A stretch of 64,000 nt of DNA from JAYUJH01 sp043765375 (GTDB lineage: Bacteria; Pseudomonadota; Alphaproteobacteria; Rickettsiales; UBA998): NCBI GenBank assembly GCA_043765375.1, contig JAYUJH010000006.1, positions 1-64,000 of the forward strand, read 5' to 3'. Both the position numbers and the translations under genes were made by a program. The notes below the pieces were generated by a model. The model was given only the letters and a program-made list of their open reading frames with translations, ran no database searches and was not told the DNA's origin. Of this stretch, positions 45,493 to 54,176 are shown in pieces; positions within the stretch are counted from its first letter, which is position 1, and each line of letters opens with the position of its first letter.

Positions 45493-45813
45493 TTACGCAA
45501 AAAATGCTTTCACCACCAGCGCAATGATACCCGCACTCATCACGCCCATCATCCATTTCAGCACCGCAATTTCAGCTTTAATGTTTGAGAAATCATCTTT
45601 GATTTTAGAGAACTCGTCTTTAATCCGCATCTCTAATGATTGAATATCATGCTTTAATTCTGATTTGAACAACATTAATTCCTGTTTAGTGGCAACACTA
45701 TCCTTAAACGCATCGTCCAGAGCATTGTCGTGCGCCCTTGCTTGAGCCTCTGATACGCCAGAGTTTTTTAATGTTTCAACGTGGTTTAATCTATCAAAGT
45801 TTATTGCAACCAT
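45493..45813 (-). CDS. Second DUF1640/CCDC90-like coiled-coil membrane protein
   Basis: 106 residues from the ATG at 45813 (a GTG three codons upstream is possible). An N-terminal domain (INFDRLNHVETLKNSGVSEA) is followed by a coiled coil (KDEFSKIKDDFSNIKAEIAV) and a C-terminal transmembrane helix (MMGVMSAGIIALVVKAFF). This is the same design as 15087-15503 with a shorter stalk; the tandem 11-residue units are reduced to about two (DEFSKIK/DDFSNIK). It lies 68 nt upstream of argB. Function unknown. Confidence 0.68.
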   Translation of the reverse strand: MVAINFDRLNHVETLKNSGVSEAQARAHDNALDDAFKDSVATKQELMLFKSELKHDIQSLEMRIKDEFSKIKDDFSNIKAEIAVLKWMMGVMSAGIIALVVKAFFA

Positions 45814-45932
45814 AATATACACAATAACATTTGCGCATAATAATCACAAGTGAAAAATCAGGAAAAAAAACATGATTGCGCAAGGCACAAAAATTGGTTA
45901 TATATCATAATATTAATATCTCAAGGAATGTC

Positions 45933-46961
45933 ATGCCAGCCCTAAGAATGCTAAAATCTCAAACGTCATTTCAATTTATGCGTCATAGCAAAATAGCATT
46001 ACTCGGCTCATTATTAATGAGTGCATTGACGATTGCGCTGGTTATGACCAAAGGGTTAAACCTTGGAATTGATTTTGCGGGTGGAATTATTTTGGAGGTA
46101 AAAACCGTTCAAGTTCAAGATTTGGGAGCAATGCGCAAAACATTAAACCTGCCCGAATATGGCTCAATTAGCTTGCAATATTTTGGTGACGAACATGAGG
46201 TTTTAATTCGTGCATCAGGTGATGGTGTGCTGCCACAAGCAAAAGTTGCAGAAGCAATCAAACAACAATTATCAACCAATATTGGCGTTGAAAATATTGA
46301 TTTTCGTCGCATAGATTATGTTGGTGCAACAATTGGTGGAGAAATGCTAATTGATGGTTTAATTGCATTAGGGATTGCATTCGTTGCAATGTTATTTTAT
46401 ATATGGTTGCGTTTTGAATGGCAATTTGGCATTGGTGGGTTGCTTGCTTTGCTGCATGATGTAATTTTAACCATTGGTTTTTATTCGCTAACAGGTTTTG
46501 AGTTTGGCTTAACGGCGATTGCATCATTACTAACTGTGATTGGCTATTCCATCAATGATTCCGTGGTAATTTTTGACCGTATTCGTGATATTATGCGAAA
46601 AACTAACTATAAAACTTTAAGCGAGGTGATTGATTTAAGTCTCAATCAAACGCTTTCACGCACATTGCTCACGGGGGTGACAACATTGCTTGCCGCTGGC
46701 GCACTTGGTGCTTTAGGTGGTGAAGCGATTAGTTCATTTGCATATTCTCTATGTTTTGGCGTGCTAATTGGGACTTATTCCTCAATATATATTAGTGCGC
46801 CATCGCTAATATATTTCAATTTATCGCTTAAAGCATTTGATAAAACGGAAGAATTGCATGAAAACACACAATTCTTGCGTAATAAATATATGAGTGAAAA
46901 TAACTCAAGCTCAAAGCCTCCAAGTTCAAAAACGCCAAGCCCAACGCCCCTAAAGCCATAA
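45933..46961 (+). CDS. secF: Protein translocase subunit SecF
   Basis: Sec accessory subunit that helps release exported proteins using the proton gradient. 342 residues from the ATG at 45933, which has AAGGA at proper spacing; the upstream in-frame extension is not SecF-like. Six transmembrane helices. Motifs: GLNLGIDFAGGIILEV, VGATIGGEMLIDGL, and the D5-type region GYSINDSVVIFDRIRD followed by LSRTLLTGVTTLLA. The C-terminal tail is Ser/Pro-rich. secD and yajC are not adjacent, which is unusual. The ELM1 gene starts 6 nt later. Confidence 0.96.
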   Translation: MPALRMLKSQTSFQFMRHSKIALLGSLLMSALTIALVMTKGLNLGIDFAGGIILEVKTVQVQDLGAMRKTLNLPEYGSISLQYFGDEHEVLIRASGDGVLPQAKVAEAIKQQLSTNIGVENIDFRRIDYVGATIGGEMLIDGLIALGIAFVAMLFYIWLRFEWQFGIGGLLALLHDVILTIGFYSLTGFEFGLTAIASLLTVIGYSINDSVVIFDRIRDIMRKTNYKTLSEVIDLSLNQTLSRTLLTGVTTLLAAGALGALGGEAISSFAYSLCFGVLIGTYSSIYISAPSLIYFNLSLKAFDKTEELHENTQFLRNKYMSENNSSSKPPSSKTPSPTPLKP

Positions 46962-46967
46962 GTTAAT

Positions 46968-48032
46968 ATGCGAATGAAAATAAATCAAAAAGCGCAATCA
47001 CTAAAAATATGGGCATTAACTGATTATCGTGCAGGAACAACCAACCAAGTGCTGGGAGTTGCCGAAAATATTGCCCGTGAAGATGAACATTTTGAAGTGA
47101 TTGAAAAAAAATTGCTCTATAATCGTTTAGGGAAGCTGCCAAACGGTTTGCAACAATTTGTTGGCTTGGCCTCGCTCCACAAAGTCAGTGCGGCTCATTT
47201 GAGTGCGCCATATCCTGATATCGTAATTTCAGCGGGTAGGCGGGCAGCTGTAATTGCTCGCTATATTCAAGAGCGCAACAAAGCGGTGAAGTTAGTTCAT
47301 ATAATGTCACCCGAATTGCCGTTTAAGTTTTTTGATATGATAATCATGCCCCAACATGATTTTCCACCAAATGCCAAAAATATTGTTACCACCCTTGGTG
47401 CGCCGCATCGCCTTAATAATGATATTTTAAGCCAAGCAGCAAACCAAAATCCACTCGGACATTTTTCCCTACCCAAACCATGGACGATGCTTTGCCTTGG
47501 TGGCAATACATCTTTTGGTAGATTTATGTTAAATGATAATCTGGCTTTAGCTGAACAATTAGCACCACTTGCATCTGAGGGTGGCAGCTTGTTGATAACC
47601 TCCAGCAGGAGAACGCCAGCGGCGATCATGCAAATGGCAATAGAATCAATTCAAACTAAATATCCTAACATTACCATAAAATCATATTCACCAGATGGTT
47701 CAAGTGATTATAATCCTTATCATTCATGGGTTGCGCAAGCGGAGCGTTTTGTCATCACTGCGGACTCCGTTTCTATGATTTCAGAAGCCGCATTCACCAC
47801 CAAACCAATTTACATTTTTACCCCAAATGAATCGGCAGGCAAAAAACATTTGCATTTTGTGCAAGCGATGATTGCGGCGGGACATGTTAAACATTTGCGC
47901 GATTATGATGCAAATTGGCAGCGTTTGGTCAATTTGAATGAGGCAAAACGCTTGAGCTATAAAATACGAGAATTATTTGACAATCAAGGGGGGTTGGGAG
48001 TTCAATATCAACTTGAAAAGGGGAGCGTATGA
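46968..48032 (+). CDS. ELM1-family (DUF1022) protein
   Basis: 354 residues. Belongs to the family named after plant mitochondrial fission factor ELM1, common in alphaproteobacteria: IWALTDYRAGTTNQVLGVAE at the start, PDIVISAGRRAAVIARYI, IIMPQHDFPP, LGGNTSFGRF and VITADSVSMISEAAFTTKPI. The last two give it the look of a GT-B-like fold, so a sugar-transfer activity is conceivable, but the bacterial function is not known. It overlaps the ABC ATPase gene by 4 nt (ATGA), implying translational coupling and a shared process. Confidence 0.85.
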   Translation: MRMKINQKAQSLKIWALTDYRAGTTNQVLGVAENIAREDEHFEVIEKKLLYNRLGKLPNGLQQFVGLASLHKVSAAHLSAPYPDIVISAGRRAAVIARYIQERNKAVKLVHIMSPELPFKFFDMIIMPQHDFPPNAKNIVTTLGAPHRLNNDILSQAANQNPLGHFSLPKPWTMLCLGGNTSFGRFMLNDNLALAEQLAPLASEGGSLLITSSRRTPAAIMQMAIESIQTKYPNITIKSYSPDGSSDYNPYHSWVAQAERFVITADSVSMISEAAFTTKPIYIFTPNESAGKKHLHFVQAMIAAGHVKHLRDYDANWQRLVNLNEAKRLSYKIRELFDNQGGLGVQYQLEKGSV

Positions 48033-48781
48033 GCGACATAGTAAAAATTAATATTCAACAATTGCATAAAAGTTTTGGCAAAAAACAAGTGCTATGCGGG
48101 GTGGATTTGCAGGTGAAAACTGGGCAATCATTAGTGGTGATTGGCGGGTCTGGCAGTGGAAAATCTGTGTTGCTAAAATCTATACTTGGTTTAGTGCGCC
48201 CTGATTCTGGCAACATAACCATTGATGGTTCGCCACTCAACCATCGCACTAGCGAGGCTAATATGCGCCGTTTTGGTATGTTATTTCAAGGGGGTGCGTT
48301 ATTTGATAGCTTCACTGTGTGGGAAAATATCACCTTCGCTTTAGCAAGACGGGATAAATTAAGCAAGGCGCAAGCGCAAGAAATAGCAGTGGAAAAATTG
48401 CGTCAAGTGGGGCTTGCATCAGAAGTGGCAATGCAAAAACCGTCCGAACTATCAGGTGGAATGCAAAAACGAGTCGCATTAGCACGGGCAATTTGTGGCA
48501 ACCCCGAAATTATTTTCTTTGATGAACCAACAACAGGGCTAGACCCAATCATGGCGGAAATTATCAATGAATTAATCGTGAGATGTTGCAAAGAAATAGG
48601 CGCAACCGCAATCACCATAACCCATGATATGCACAGCGCAAGAGCTATCGCTGATGAAATTGCGATGATTTATCAAGGCAAAATCATATGGCGTGGCGCA
48701 GCTGAGGAAGTTATGGATAGCGGCAATGACTATGTTGAGCAATTTGTGAATGGCAGATGCGAAGGGCCTATTCGCTATTGA
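48029..48781 (+). CDS. MlaF-like ABC transporter ATP-binding protein
   Basis: 250 residues. Walker A GGSGSGKSVLL near residue 46, Q-loop MLFQGGALFDSFTVWENI, signature LSGGMQKRVALARAI, Walker B IIFFDEPTTGLDP and the H-loop ITITHDMHSA. The sequence around the Q-loop and signature is typical of MlaF/Ttg2A, the ATPase of phospholipid transport between the membranes. The permease (mlaE) and MCE protein (mlaD) genes are not adjacent, so the substrate assignment rests on sequence resemblance. Coupled to the ELM1 gene upstream. Confidence 0.8.
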   Translation: MSDIVKINIQQLHKSFGKKQVLCGVDLQVKTGQSLVVIGGSGSGKSVLLKSILGLVRPDSGNITIDGSPLNHRTSEANMRRFGMLFQGGALFDSFTVWENITFALARRDKLSKAQAQEIAVEKLRQVGLASEVAMQKPSELSGGMQKRVALARAICGNPEIIFFDEPTTGLDPIMAEIINELIVRCCKEIGATAITITHDMHSARAIADEIAMIYQGKIIWRGAAEEVMDSGNDYVEQFVNGRCEGPIRY

Positions 48782-48934
48782 TATGAGTAATATTCGTCTT
48801 TATGAAACGATGTTAAGTTAATAACGAAAAACCACAGTCCGTAAAATCGCATTCCATGAAATAGACAAGCAAAAAATTAACATAATTTGCAATTTTCTAT
48901 ATTAATCAAACGCATTAGCGAATTATTTCAAAAA

Positions 48935-49008
48935 TGGCTGGGGTACCAGGATTCGAACCTAGGATGTCGGTATCAAAAACCGATGCCTTACCGCTTGGCT
49001 ATACCCCA
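48935..49008 (-). tRNA. tRNA-Gln (TTG)
   Basis: 74 nt including an encoded CCA. Read on the minus strand: acceptor stem TGGGGTA/TACCCCA, D arm AGCCAAGCGGTAAGGC, anticodon stem TCGGT/ACCGA with loop TTTTGAT (anticodon TTG), and T arm with GGTTCGAATCC. A starting U with discriminator G is typical of tRNA-Gln. Confidence 0.97.
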
Positions 49009-49183
49009 ACAATTTATATAGTATTTAACTGATTTTTTTAGCAATTTCAACATTAATCATGCAATTGCATAATTTTTTTTCAAATGGCGTTATTTTCCAT
49101 TTTTCCTTACTAAATTAAAGCGGAATTAATGATTTGTGGCAGTTTTTAATTTTATAAACGCAAAAACGCGTAAACGAAAATAG

Positions 49184-49259
49184 AAAGCCCTATAATATTC
49201 TCAAAGCCCCATAACATTCTTAAAGCACTATAATATTCTTAAAGCACTATAATATTCTT
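49184..49259. repeat. Four tandem 19-nt repeats at the 3' end of phaC
   Basis: Units start at 49184, 49203, 49222 and 49241. The last two are identical (AAAGCACTATAATATTCTT) and the first two differ at two to four positions. The array runs into the phaC stop codon. There are no spacers, so it is a tandem array and not CRISPR. Confidence 0.9.
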
Positions 49260-51186
49260 ATTTTGCCTTAACGTAAGAACCAGGGGCTGGCTCTATTGCA
49301 GGATATTTATCTGAACCAATTTTTGGTTTAACAGTTTTTTGGGATTTAGTTTTTATCTCTTCCATTTTCGTTGCATCAATATTCACCAATGGCTTTGATT
49401 GCGATTTCAACCACTCGCTCCAATGACCCCACCATGAACCTTTATGCTCAGTTGCACTTTTCAACCATGCTTGCGCATCTTTATCTTTGGGCGAGCTACC
49501 GACATAATAATTATATTTATTTTTTTCTGGTGGGTTAATAACGCCCGCAATGTGACCCGAACCAGAAAGCACAAACTCAATTTCTCCGCCATAAATCTTG
49601 GTTGAAACATAAGTTGATTGCCACGGAGCGATGTGATCTTCCTTAGCTGACAAAATAAATGATGGTGTTTTAATATTGCGCAAATCAAGTGGAACACCGC
49701 ATAATTGCACCGCATTTGGTTGAGCTAGCTTGTTCTTTTGATACATATTGCGCAAATAATAGCTGTGCATGGCGGCTGGCATTCTGGTGCAATCTTCATT
49801 CCAATAAAGCAAATCAAACGGGAACGGCTCAATTCCTAGTAAATAATTATTCACAACAAACGACCATATCATACTATTGGAGCGCAACATACTAAAAGTG
49901 GCCGACATTTCTGTGCCTTCAAGAAAACCTTTTTTCTCCATTTTAGCTTCAATCGCTTGAATCTGCTCCTCATCTATGAACACGCCCAACTCCCCCGGTT
50001 CAGAGAAATCTATCATCGTAGTGAGGTAAGTCGCACTAGCGATTTTATCTTGCTCACCTTGTGCGTACAAATAACCAAGAGTTGAGGCGAGCAATGTTCC
50101 GCCCAAACAATAACCCACGCAATGCACATTTTTGCTTTGAGTTACCTCCAGCACCACATTTAATGCAGCGAGCAACCCTTCTTGCATGTAATTCTCAAAA
50201 CTTTTGTCACGATGCGATGCGTCTGGATTGACCCATGAAATCACGAATATATTATATCCCTGCCCCAATAACCACGCAATCATTGAGTTTTTCTGCTGCA
50301 TATCAAAAATATAAAACTTATTTATCCATGCAGGAGTTAGCAAAATTGGAGTTGCAAAACAGCTTTCCACAGTTGGCGCATATTGAATTAATTGCATCAA
50401 ATCATTTTGATAAATAACCGACCCAACACTTGTTGCCAAATTACCACCGACGCTAAATGCTTTATTATCCGTGGTGCTAATCGCCAATTTTCCTCCACCT
50501 CGCTTGAAATCTTCACGCAAAAGTTGCAATCCACGCAAAATAGTTTCGCCATTACTCTCCAAAGCTGCTTGCATCACATCTGGGTTGGTTATCATATAAT
50601 TGCTGGGAGATACCGCATCTAGCCATTGCTTGGTATAGAAATTGAGTTTTTCTTGATCATGCTCGCCTAAATCACCATCTATTTTAGTCACGGCATTTTG
50701 CGCCCAACTTGCCGTCATCAGATATTGCTTTTTGATATAATCAAAAAATATGTTATTTTGCCAAGCGGCTGAGGAGAATCTCTTATCCTCTATTTGGCTT
50801 TTATCTTCTATTTGGCTTTTATCATCAGCTTGATTATTCTCGCTAGATTGAGTCAAATCTGATTGTGACGCATTCAACATATTATTTAGCGTTTGCTGCC
50901 ATAAATTAGTCGCATCATTTATCCATTCATAACCAAGCTGCATCACTTTGGTTGGATCTCGCATAATTTTGCTAACTAAACTAACGTAATCACCTGCGAT
51001 ATTCCAGTTTTTTGGTTCAATATCATGCAATTTTGCAAGCCCTTCTTCTTGCGCAATAATCTTCAAAATATCTTGCCAAATATTCACCGCCTCGTTCATA
51101 TTATAAGCGAACATTAACGGGTTAAATTGCGTTTTTTTCACGGGCGCGGGCGAAGGAGTAACAGAAATTGGTGGAATATTATTCAT
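49258..51186 (-). CDS. phaC: Class I poly(3-hydroxyalkanoate) synthase
   Basis: Polymerises hydroxyacyl-CoA into PHB granules. 642 residues. Lipase-like box with catalytic cysteine near residue 357 (HCVGYCLGGTLLAS), the Asp in SAKEDHIAPW and the His in GSGHIAGVINPP complete the triad. PSNYMITNPDVMQAAL and WINKFYIFDMQQKNSMIAWL are class I signatures. An 18-nt tandem duplication (50790-50825) repeats SQIEDK around residue 125, in a variable N-terminal region. phaA, phaB and phasin genes are not nearby; the depolymerase is at 26537. Confidence 0.96.
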   Translation of the reverse strand: MNNIPPISVTPSPAPVKKTQFNPLMFAYNMNEAVNIWQDILKIIAQEEGLAKLHDIEPKNWNIAGDYVSLVSKIMRDPTKVMQLGYEWINDATNLWQQTLNNMLNASQSDLTQSSENNQADDKSQIEDKSQIEDKRFSSAAWQNNIFFDYIKKQYLMTASWAQNAVTKIDGDLGEHDQEKLNFYTKQWLDAVSPSNYMITNPDVMQAALESNGETILRGLQLLREDFKRGGGKLAISTTDNKAFSVGGNLATSVGSVIYQNDLMQLIQYAPTVESCFATPILLTPAWINKFYIFDMQQKNSMIAWLLGQGYNIFVISWVNPDASHRDKSFENYMQEGLLAALNVVLEVTQSKNVHCVGYCLGGTLLASTLGYLYAQGEQDKIASATYLTTMIDFSEPGELGVFIDEEQIQAIEAKMEKKGFLEGTEMSATFSMLRSNSMIWSFVVNNYLLGIEPFPFDLLYWNEDCTRMPAAMHSYYLRNMYQKNKLAQPNAVQLCGVPLDLRNIKTPSFILSAKEDHIAPWQSTYVSTKIYGGEIEFVLSGSGHIAGVINPPEKNKYNYYVGSSPKDKDAQAWLKSATEHKGSWWGHWSEWLKSQSKPLVNIDATKMEEIKTKSQKTVKPKIGSDKYPAIEPAPGSYVKAK

Positions 51187-51296
51187 GATTATATGTTACT
51201 CATATTTTAGGGTAGATTATTTAGGGTATATTAAATTGGCAATTATTAGGTTATGCCGTGTTTTCTCTATTACATCAGTTAAATCACAACACAACC

Positions 51297-52613
51297 CTAC
51301 ATTGGCAATTGTGGTGACCAAGCTGGATCAGAAGCATCAGTTGGCGTAACCACTCGGCGCAAATTATTTCCAGTCACATCAATGGAATAAAGTTGTGACC
51401 TAGCACCTCCACCATCTTGTCGGGCAAACATAATCACTCTGCCATTTGGAGCCCAAGTTGGACCTTCAGCAAGCCAACCCTCGGTTATTGAGCGTTCACC
51501 ACTACCATCTGGGCGCATCACCCCAATATAAAATCTGCCACCGCTTTGCTTGGTGAAAGCGATTAAATCTCCCCTTGGTGACCATACTGGTGTGCTATAT
51601 CGCCCTTGTCCGAAGCTAATTCGTTGCGCCCCGCTACCACCAGCACTCATTACATAAATATGTTGCGAACCACCTCTATCCGAGTTGAAAACAATCTTAC
51701 CACCGTCGGGAGAATATGAAGGCGAGGTATCAATCGCTGAGGAATTAGTTAAGCGGCGCAATTGTCTGCTGCGTAAATCCATATCATAAATATTCGTTAT
51801 ACCAGCCCGAGCGATTGACATTACCATGCGGTTACCGTCATGATTGAATCTTGGTGCAAATGACATGCCCTCAAACCTACCGAGCGATTCTTCACGTCCT
51901 GTTTGCAAATCCCGCAAATATACCTTTGGCACTCCCCCCGCATATGACATATATAATATCTCTTGCGTATTGGGTGAAAAACGGGGGGTTAGCACCAAAT
52001 GCTGCCCACCTGTTAAATATTTATGATTTTCACTATCTTGATCCATAATCGCCAAGCGTTTAATACGATTTTTAGCTGAACCAGTTTCTGAAACATAAAC
52101 TATTCTTGTATCAAAATAGCCATCTTCACCTGTGATACGCTTGTAAATCTCGTCCGCAACCAAATGCGCAATCCTGCGCCAGTTGCTTAAGTTTGCATCA
52201 AATTGTTTGCCTGTCATTTGCGTTTCGGAGAAATTATCAAACAAGCGAAATTGCACACGCATTTTGCCTGCACCAGCTGCATCTAACTTGCCGACCACCA
52301 AGCCTGATGCGTTGATTTGTCGCCAATCAGCATAACGTGGGATATTAGTATTATAGCCAATTTGTTCAATATATGCACCTTGTTCAATGATGCGAAACAA
52401 GCCTGAACGCTCCAAATCAGCGGCGATTACGGCAGACATTTTCCGCCCAGTATCGTTCAATTCCCCACTTGATGCACCAAAGTTTGGCACAGCAATTGGC
52501 AATGGGTCAAAATGCCCCTTGGTTATATCAATTTCTAATTTTGCTTGCGCGCTAACCATGTTTGCTGCAACCAGCATTAACACTAACAAATATTTCTTAA
52601 AGCCCATAGCCAT
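51297..52613 (-). CDS. tolB: Tol-Pal system protein TolB
   Basis: Periplasmic beta-propeller of the Tol-Pal complex, which keeps the outer membrane attached during division. 438 residues with a signal peptide (FKKYLLVLMLVAANMVSAQA), an N-terminal alpha/beta domain (IAVPNFGASS, AADLERSGLFRII) and six WD40-like TolB repeats from about 200 onward (RFSPNTQEILYMSY, SYSPDGGKIVFNSDRGG, VWSPRGDLIAFTKQ, TWAPNGRVIMFARQ). The neighbouring tolQRA and pal genes expected in most proteobacteria are absent. Confidence 0.96.
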   Translation of the reverse strand: MAMGFKKYLLVLMLVAANMVSAQAKLEIDITKGHFDPLPIAVPNFGASSGELNDTGRKMSAVIAADLERSGLFRIIEQGAYIEQIGYNTNIPRYADWRQINASGLVVGKLDAAGAGKMRVQFRLFDNFSETQMTGKQFDANLSNWRRIAHLVADEIYKRITGEDGYFDTRIVYVSETGSAKNRIKRLAIMDQDSENHKYLTGGQHLVLTPRFSPNTQEILYMSYAGGVPKVYLRDLQTGREESLGRFEGMSFAPRFNHDGNRMVMSIARAGITNIYDMDLRSRQLRRLTNSSAIDTSPSYSPDGGKIVFNSDRGGSQHIYVMSAGGSGAQRISFGQGRYSTPVWSPRGDLIAFTKQSGGRFYIGVMRPDGSGERSITEGWLAEGPTWAPNGRVIMFARQDGGGARSQLYSIDVTGNNLRRVVTPTDASDPAWSPQLPM

Positions 52614-52803
52614 GCAACAACTCCACGCAAAACATATTTAACAATGCGATGTATCACAAATTAATGCAACAACGCAAGTGGATTTTGCAATTATCAAATT
52701 ATTATCAATGATAATATAGATAAGAAAAACCATAATAAAATAACGTCAATATAACTATAATTTTAACTTGTTTGTAACTATAAAACGTTATAACAATGAG
52801 AAT

Positions 52804-54051
52804 ATGAATAAAATATTATCAAAAACGCAATTGTTGGGATACGGTGCGCTTGGTGTGCCAGTCGCCTTTGTTGGTTTGCCAATTTATGTGCATTTACCAC
52901 ATTATTATGCAACCACTCATGGGCTAGACCTAGCATTAATTGGGATTATTTTGCTGTTGGTACGCTTGTTTGATGCGCTGCAAGACCCGCTAATTGGTTT
53001 TTATTCTGACAAAACCCATCATTCAAATCGCCGTTTGATGTTGTGTGCGTTACCATTATTAACCATCAGCTTCATTGCATTATTCTCACCACCCGAATTG
53101 TCGCATAATTGGTTGGTTGCGTGGTTGGTTGCGTCTTTGTTGCTGACATATACCGCATTTAATATGGTGATGATTAATTATTTCGCCTCATCAACTTTGT
53201 TACCACAATATGTTGAAAAAACCACGTTAATTGCGGGGGTTAGAGAAGGCGCAATGCTGCTTGGCGTAGTGATTGCCGCCGCCGCCCCCGCTTTGTTGCA
53301 ACAGAAATATTCAGCTGATATTGCCTTTCGCTATTTTGCATTATGCTTTGTGCCACTGGCAATTATTGGAGCAATTGGTATAAATTATAGCTTAAGAAGA
53401 TGCGATAATCAGGGTGAAAAACATGCACATTCTGATGGTTTCAAATTGAGCGATGTTAAACTTTTGCGCCCGCTTTTGCCGTTATATGCTTTATTCCTCG
53501 CTAATTCGCTACCCGTGAGCATCACCAGCACCTTATTTTTGTTTTATGTTGAGGATTATCTCAAATCACCAGCGCAATCAGGCTATTTTTTGCTATGTTT
53601 CTTTGTGAGTGCTGCTGCTTCTGTGCCAATATGGGTATGGCTTTCAGGCAAAATTGGTAATTGGGTAGCGTTGCGAATTGGCATGGCAATGGCGATTGCA
53701 TCATTCATATGCACCATATTTTTGCAAGGGGGTGATGTATCAGGATTTTACATTGTATGTGCCGTTTCAGGATTTGCGGTTGGCGGAGATTTAACTTTGC
53801 TTCCCGCTATATTTACTGTTGCCATTGCAAACCATCAACGTTTGAGCGCATCAGCATTTAGCATTTGGCATTTTCTCGCTAAGTTCAATTTAGCATTAGC
53901 AGCGGGGTTGCTGTTGCCATTACTTAGCTATTTTGGTTACCAACCGAAAATGATTGGTAGCAATGGGATTTTGCTGGTGTTTTATGCGATAATTCCATGT
54001 TCAATCAAAGTGATTGCGTTGCTCCTCACCTATAACAAAAAATTGCATTAG
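52804..54051 (+). CDS. MFS transporter, glycoside-pentoside-hexuronide (MFS_2) type
   Basis: 415 residues from the ATG at 52804; the upstream in-frame start adds 12 polar residues. About 12 hydrophobic segments. LLVRLFDALQDPLIGFYSDKT near residue 55 is the GPH-family version of the MFS signature, with the DP pair seen in MelB-like cation symporters; INYFASSTLLPQY and REGAMLLGVV also fit. The substrate is unknown; sugars or related osmolytes are typical of the family. It is divergent from tolB and transcribed alone. Confidence 0.8.
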   Translation: MNKILSKTQLLGYGALGVPVAFVGLPIYVHLPHYYATTHGLDLALIGIILLLVRLFDALQDPLIGFYSDKTHHSNRRLMLCALPLLTISFIALFSPPELSHNWLVAWLVASLLLTYTAFNMVMINYFASSTLLPQYVEKTTLIAGVREGAMLLGVVIAAAAPALLQQKYSADIAFRYFALCFVPLAIIGAIGINYSLRRCDNQGEKHAHSDGFKLSDVKLLRPLLPLYALFLANSLPVSITSTLFLFYVEDYLKSPAQSGYFLLCFFVSAAASVPIWVWLSGKIGNWVALRIGMAMAIASFICTIFLQGGDVSGFYIVCAVSGFAVGGDLTLLPAIFTVAIANHQRLSASAFSIWHFLAKFNLALAAGLLLPLLSYFGYQPKMIGSNGILLVFYAIIPCSIKVIALLLTYNKKLH

Positions 54052-54094
54052 GTGATTTTGTAACAGAAACATAATGTTAAAAATATTGGTGATG

Positions 54095-54103
54095 TGCTAT
54101 AAT
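54095..54103 (+). promoter_or_regulatory. Extended -10 promoter element before the unknown membrane protein
   Basis: TGCTATAAT: a perfect TATAAT (54098-54103) with a TGn extension, 74 nt upstream of the next start codon. Only a weak -35 match is visible (around 54077). Confidence 0.45.
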
Positions 54104-54176
54104 ATTGTTATTATTGTGGTAACACATGTATTTTAACCTACACGCACCAGCCTGAACCAAAACACATTAAGGATTA

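Noticed and set aside
49184..49259. Possible CRISPR array
   Set aside because: The 19-nt units are directly tandem with no spacers, and no cas gene is nearby.
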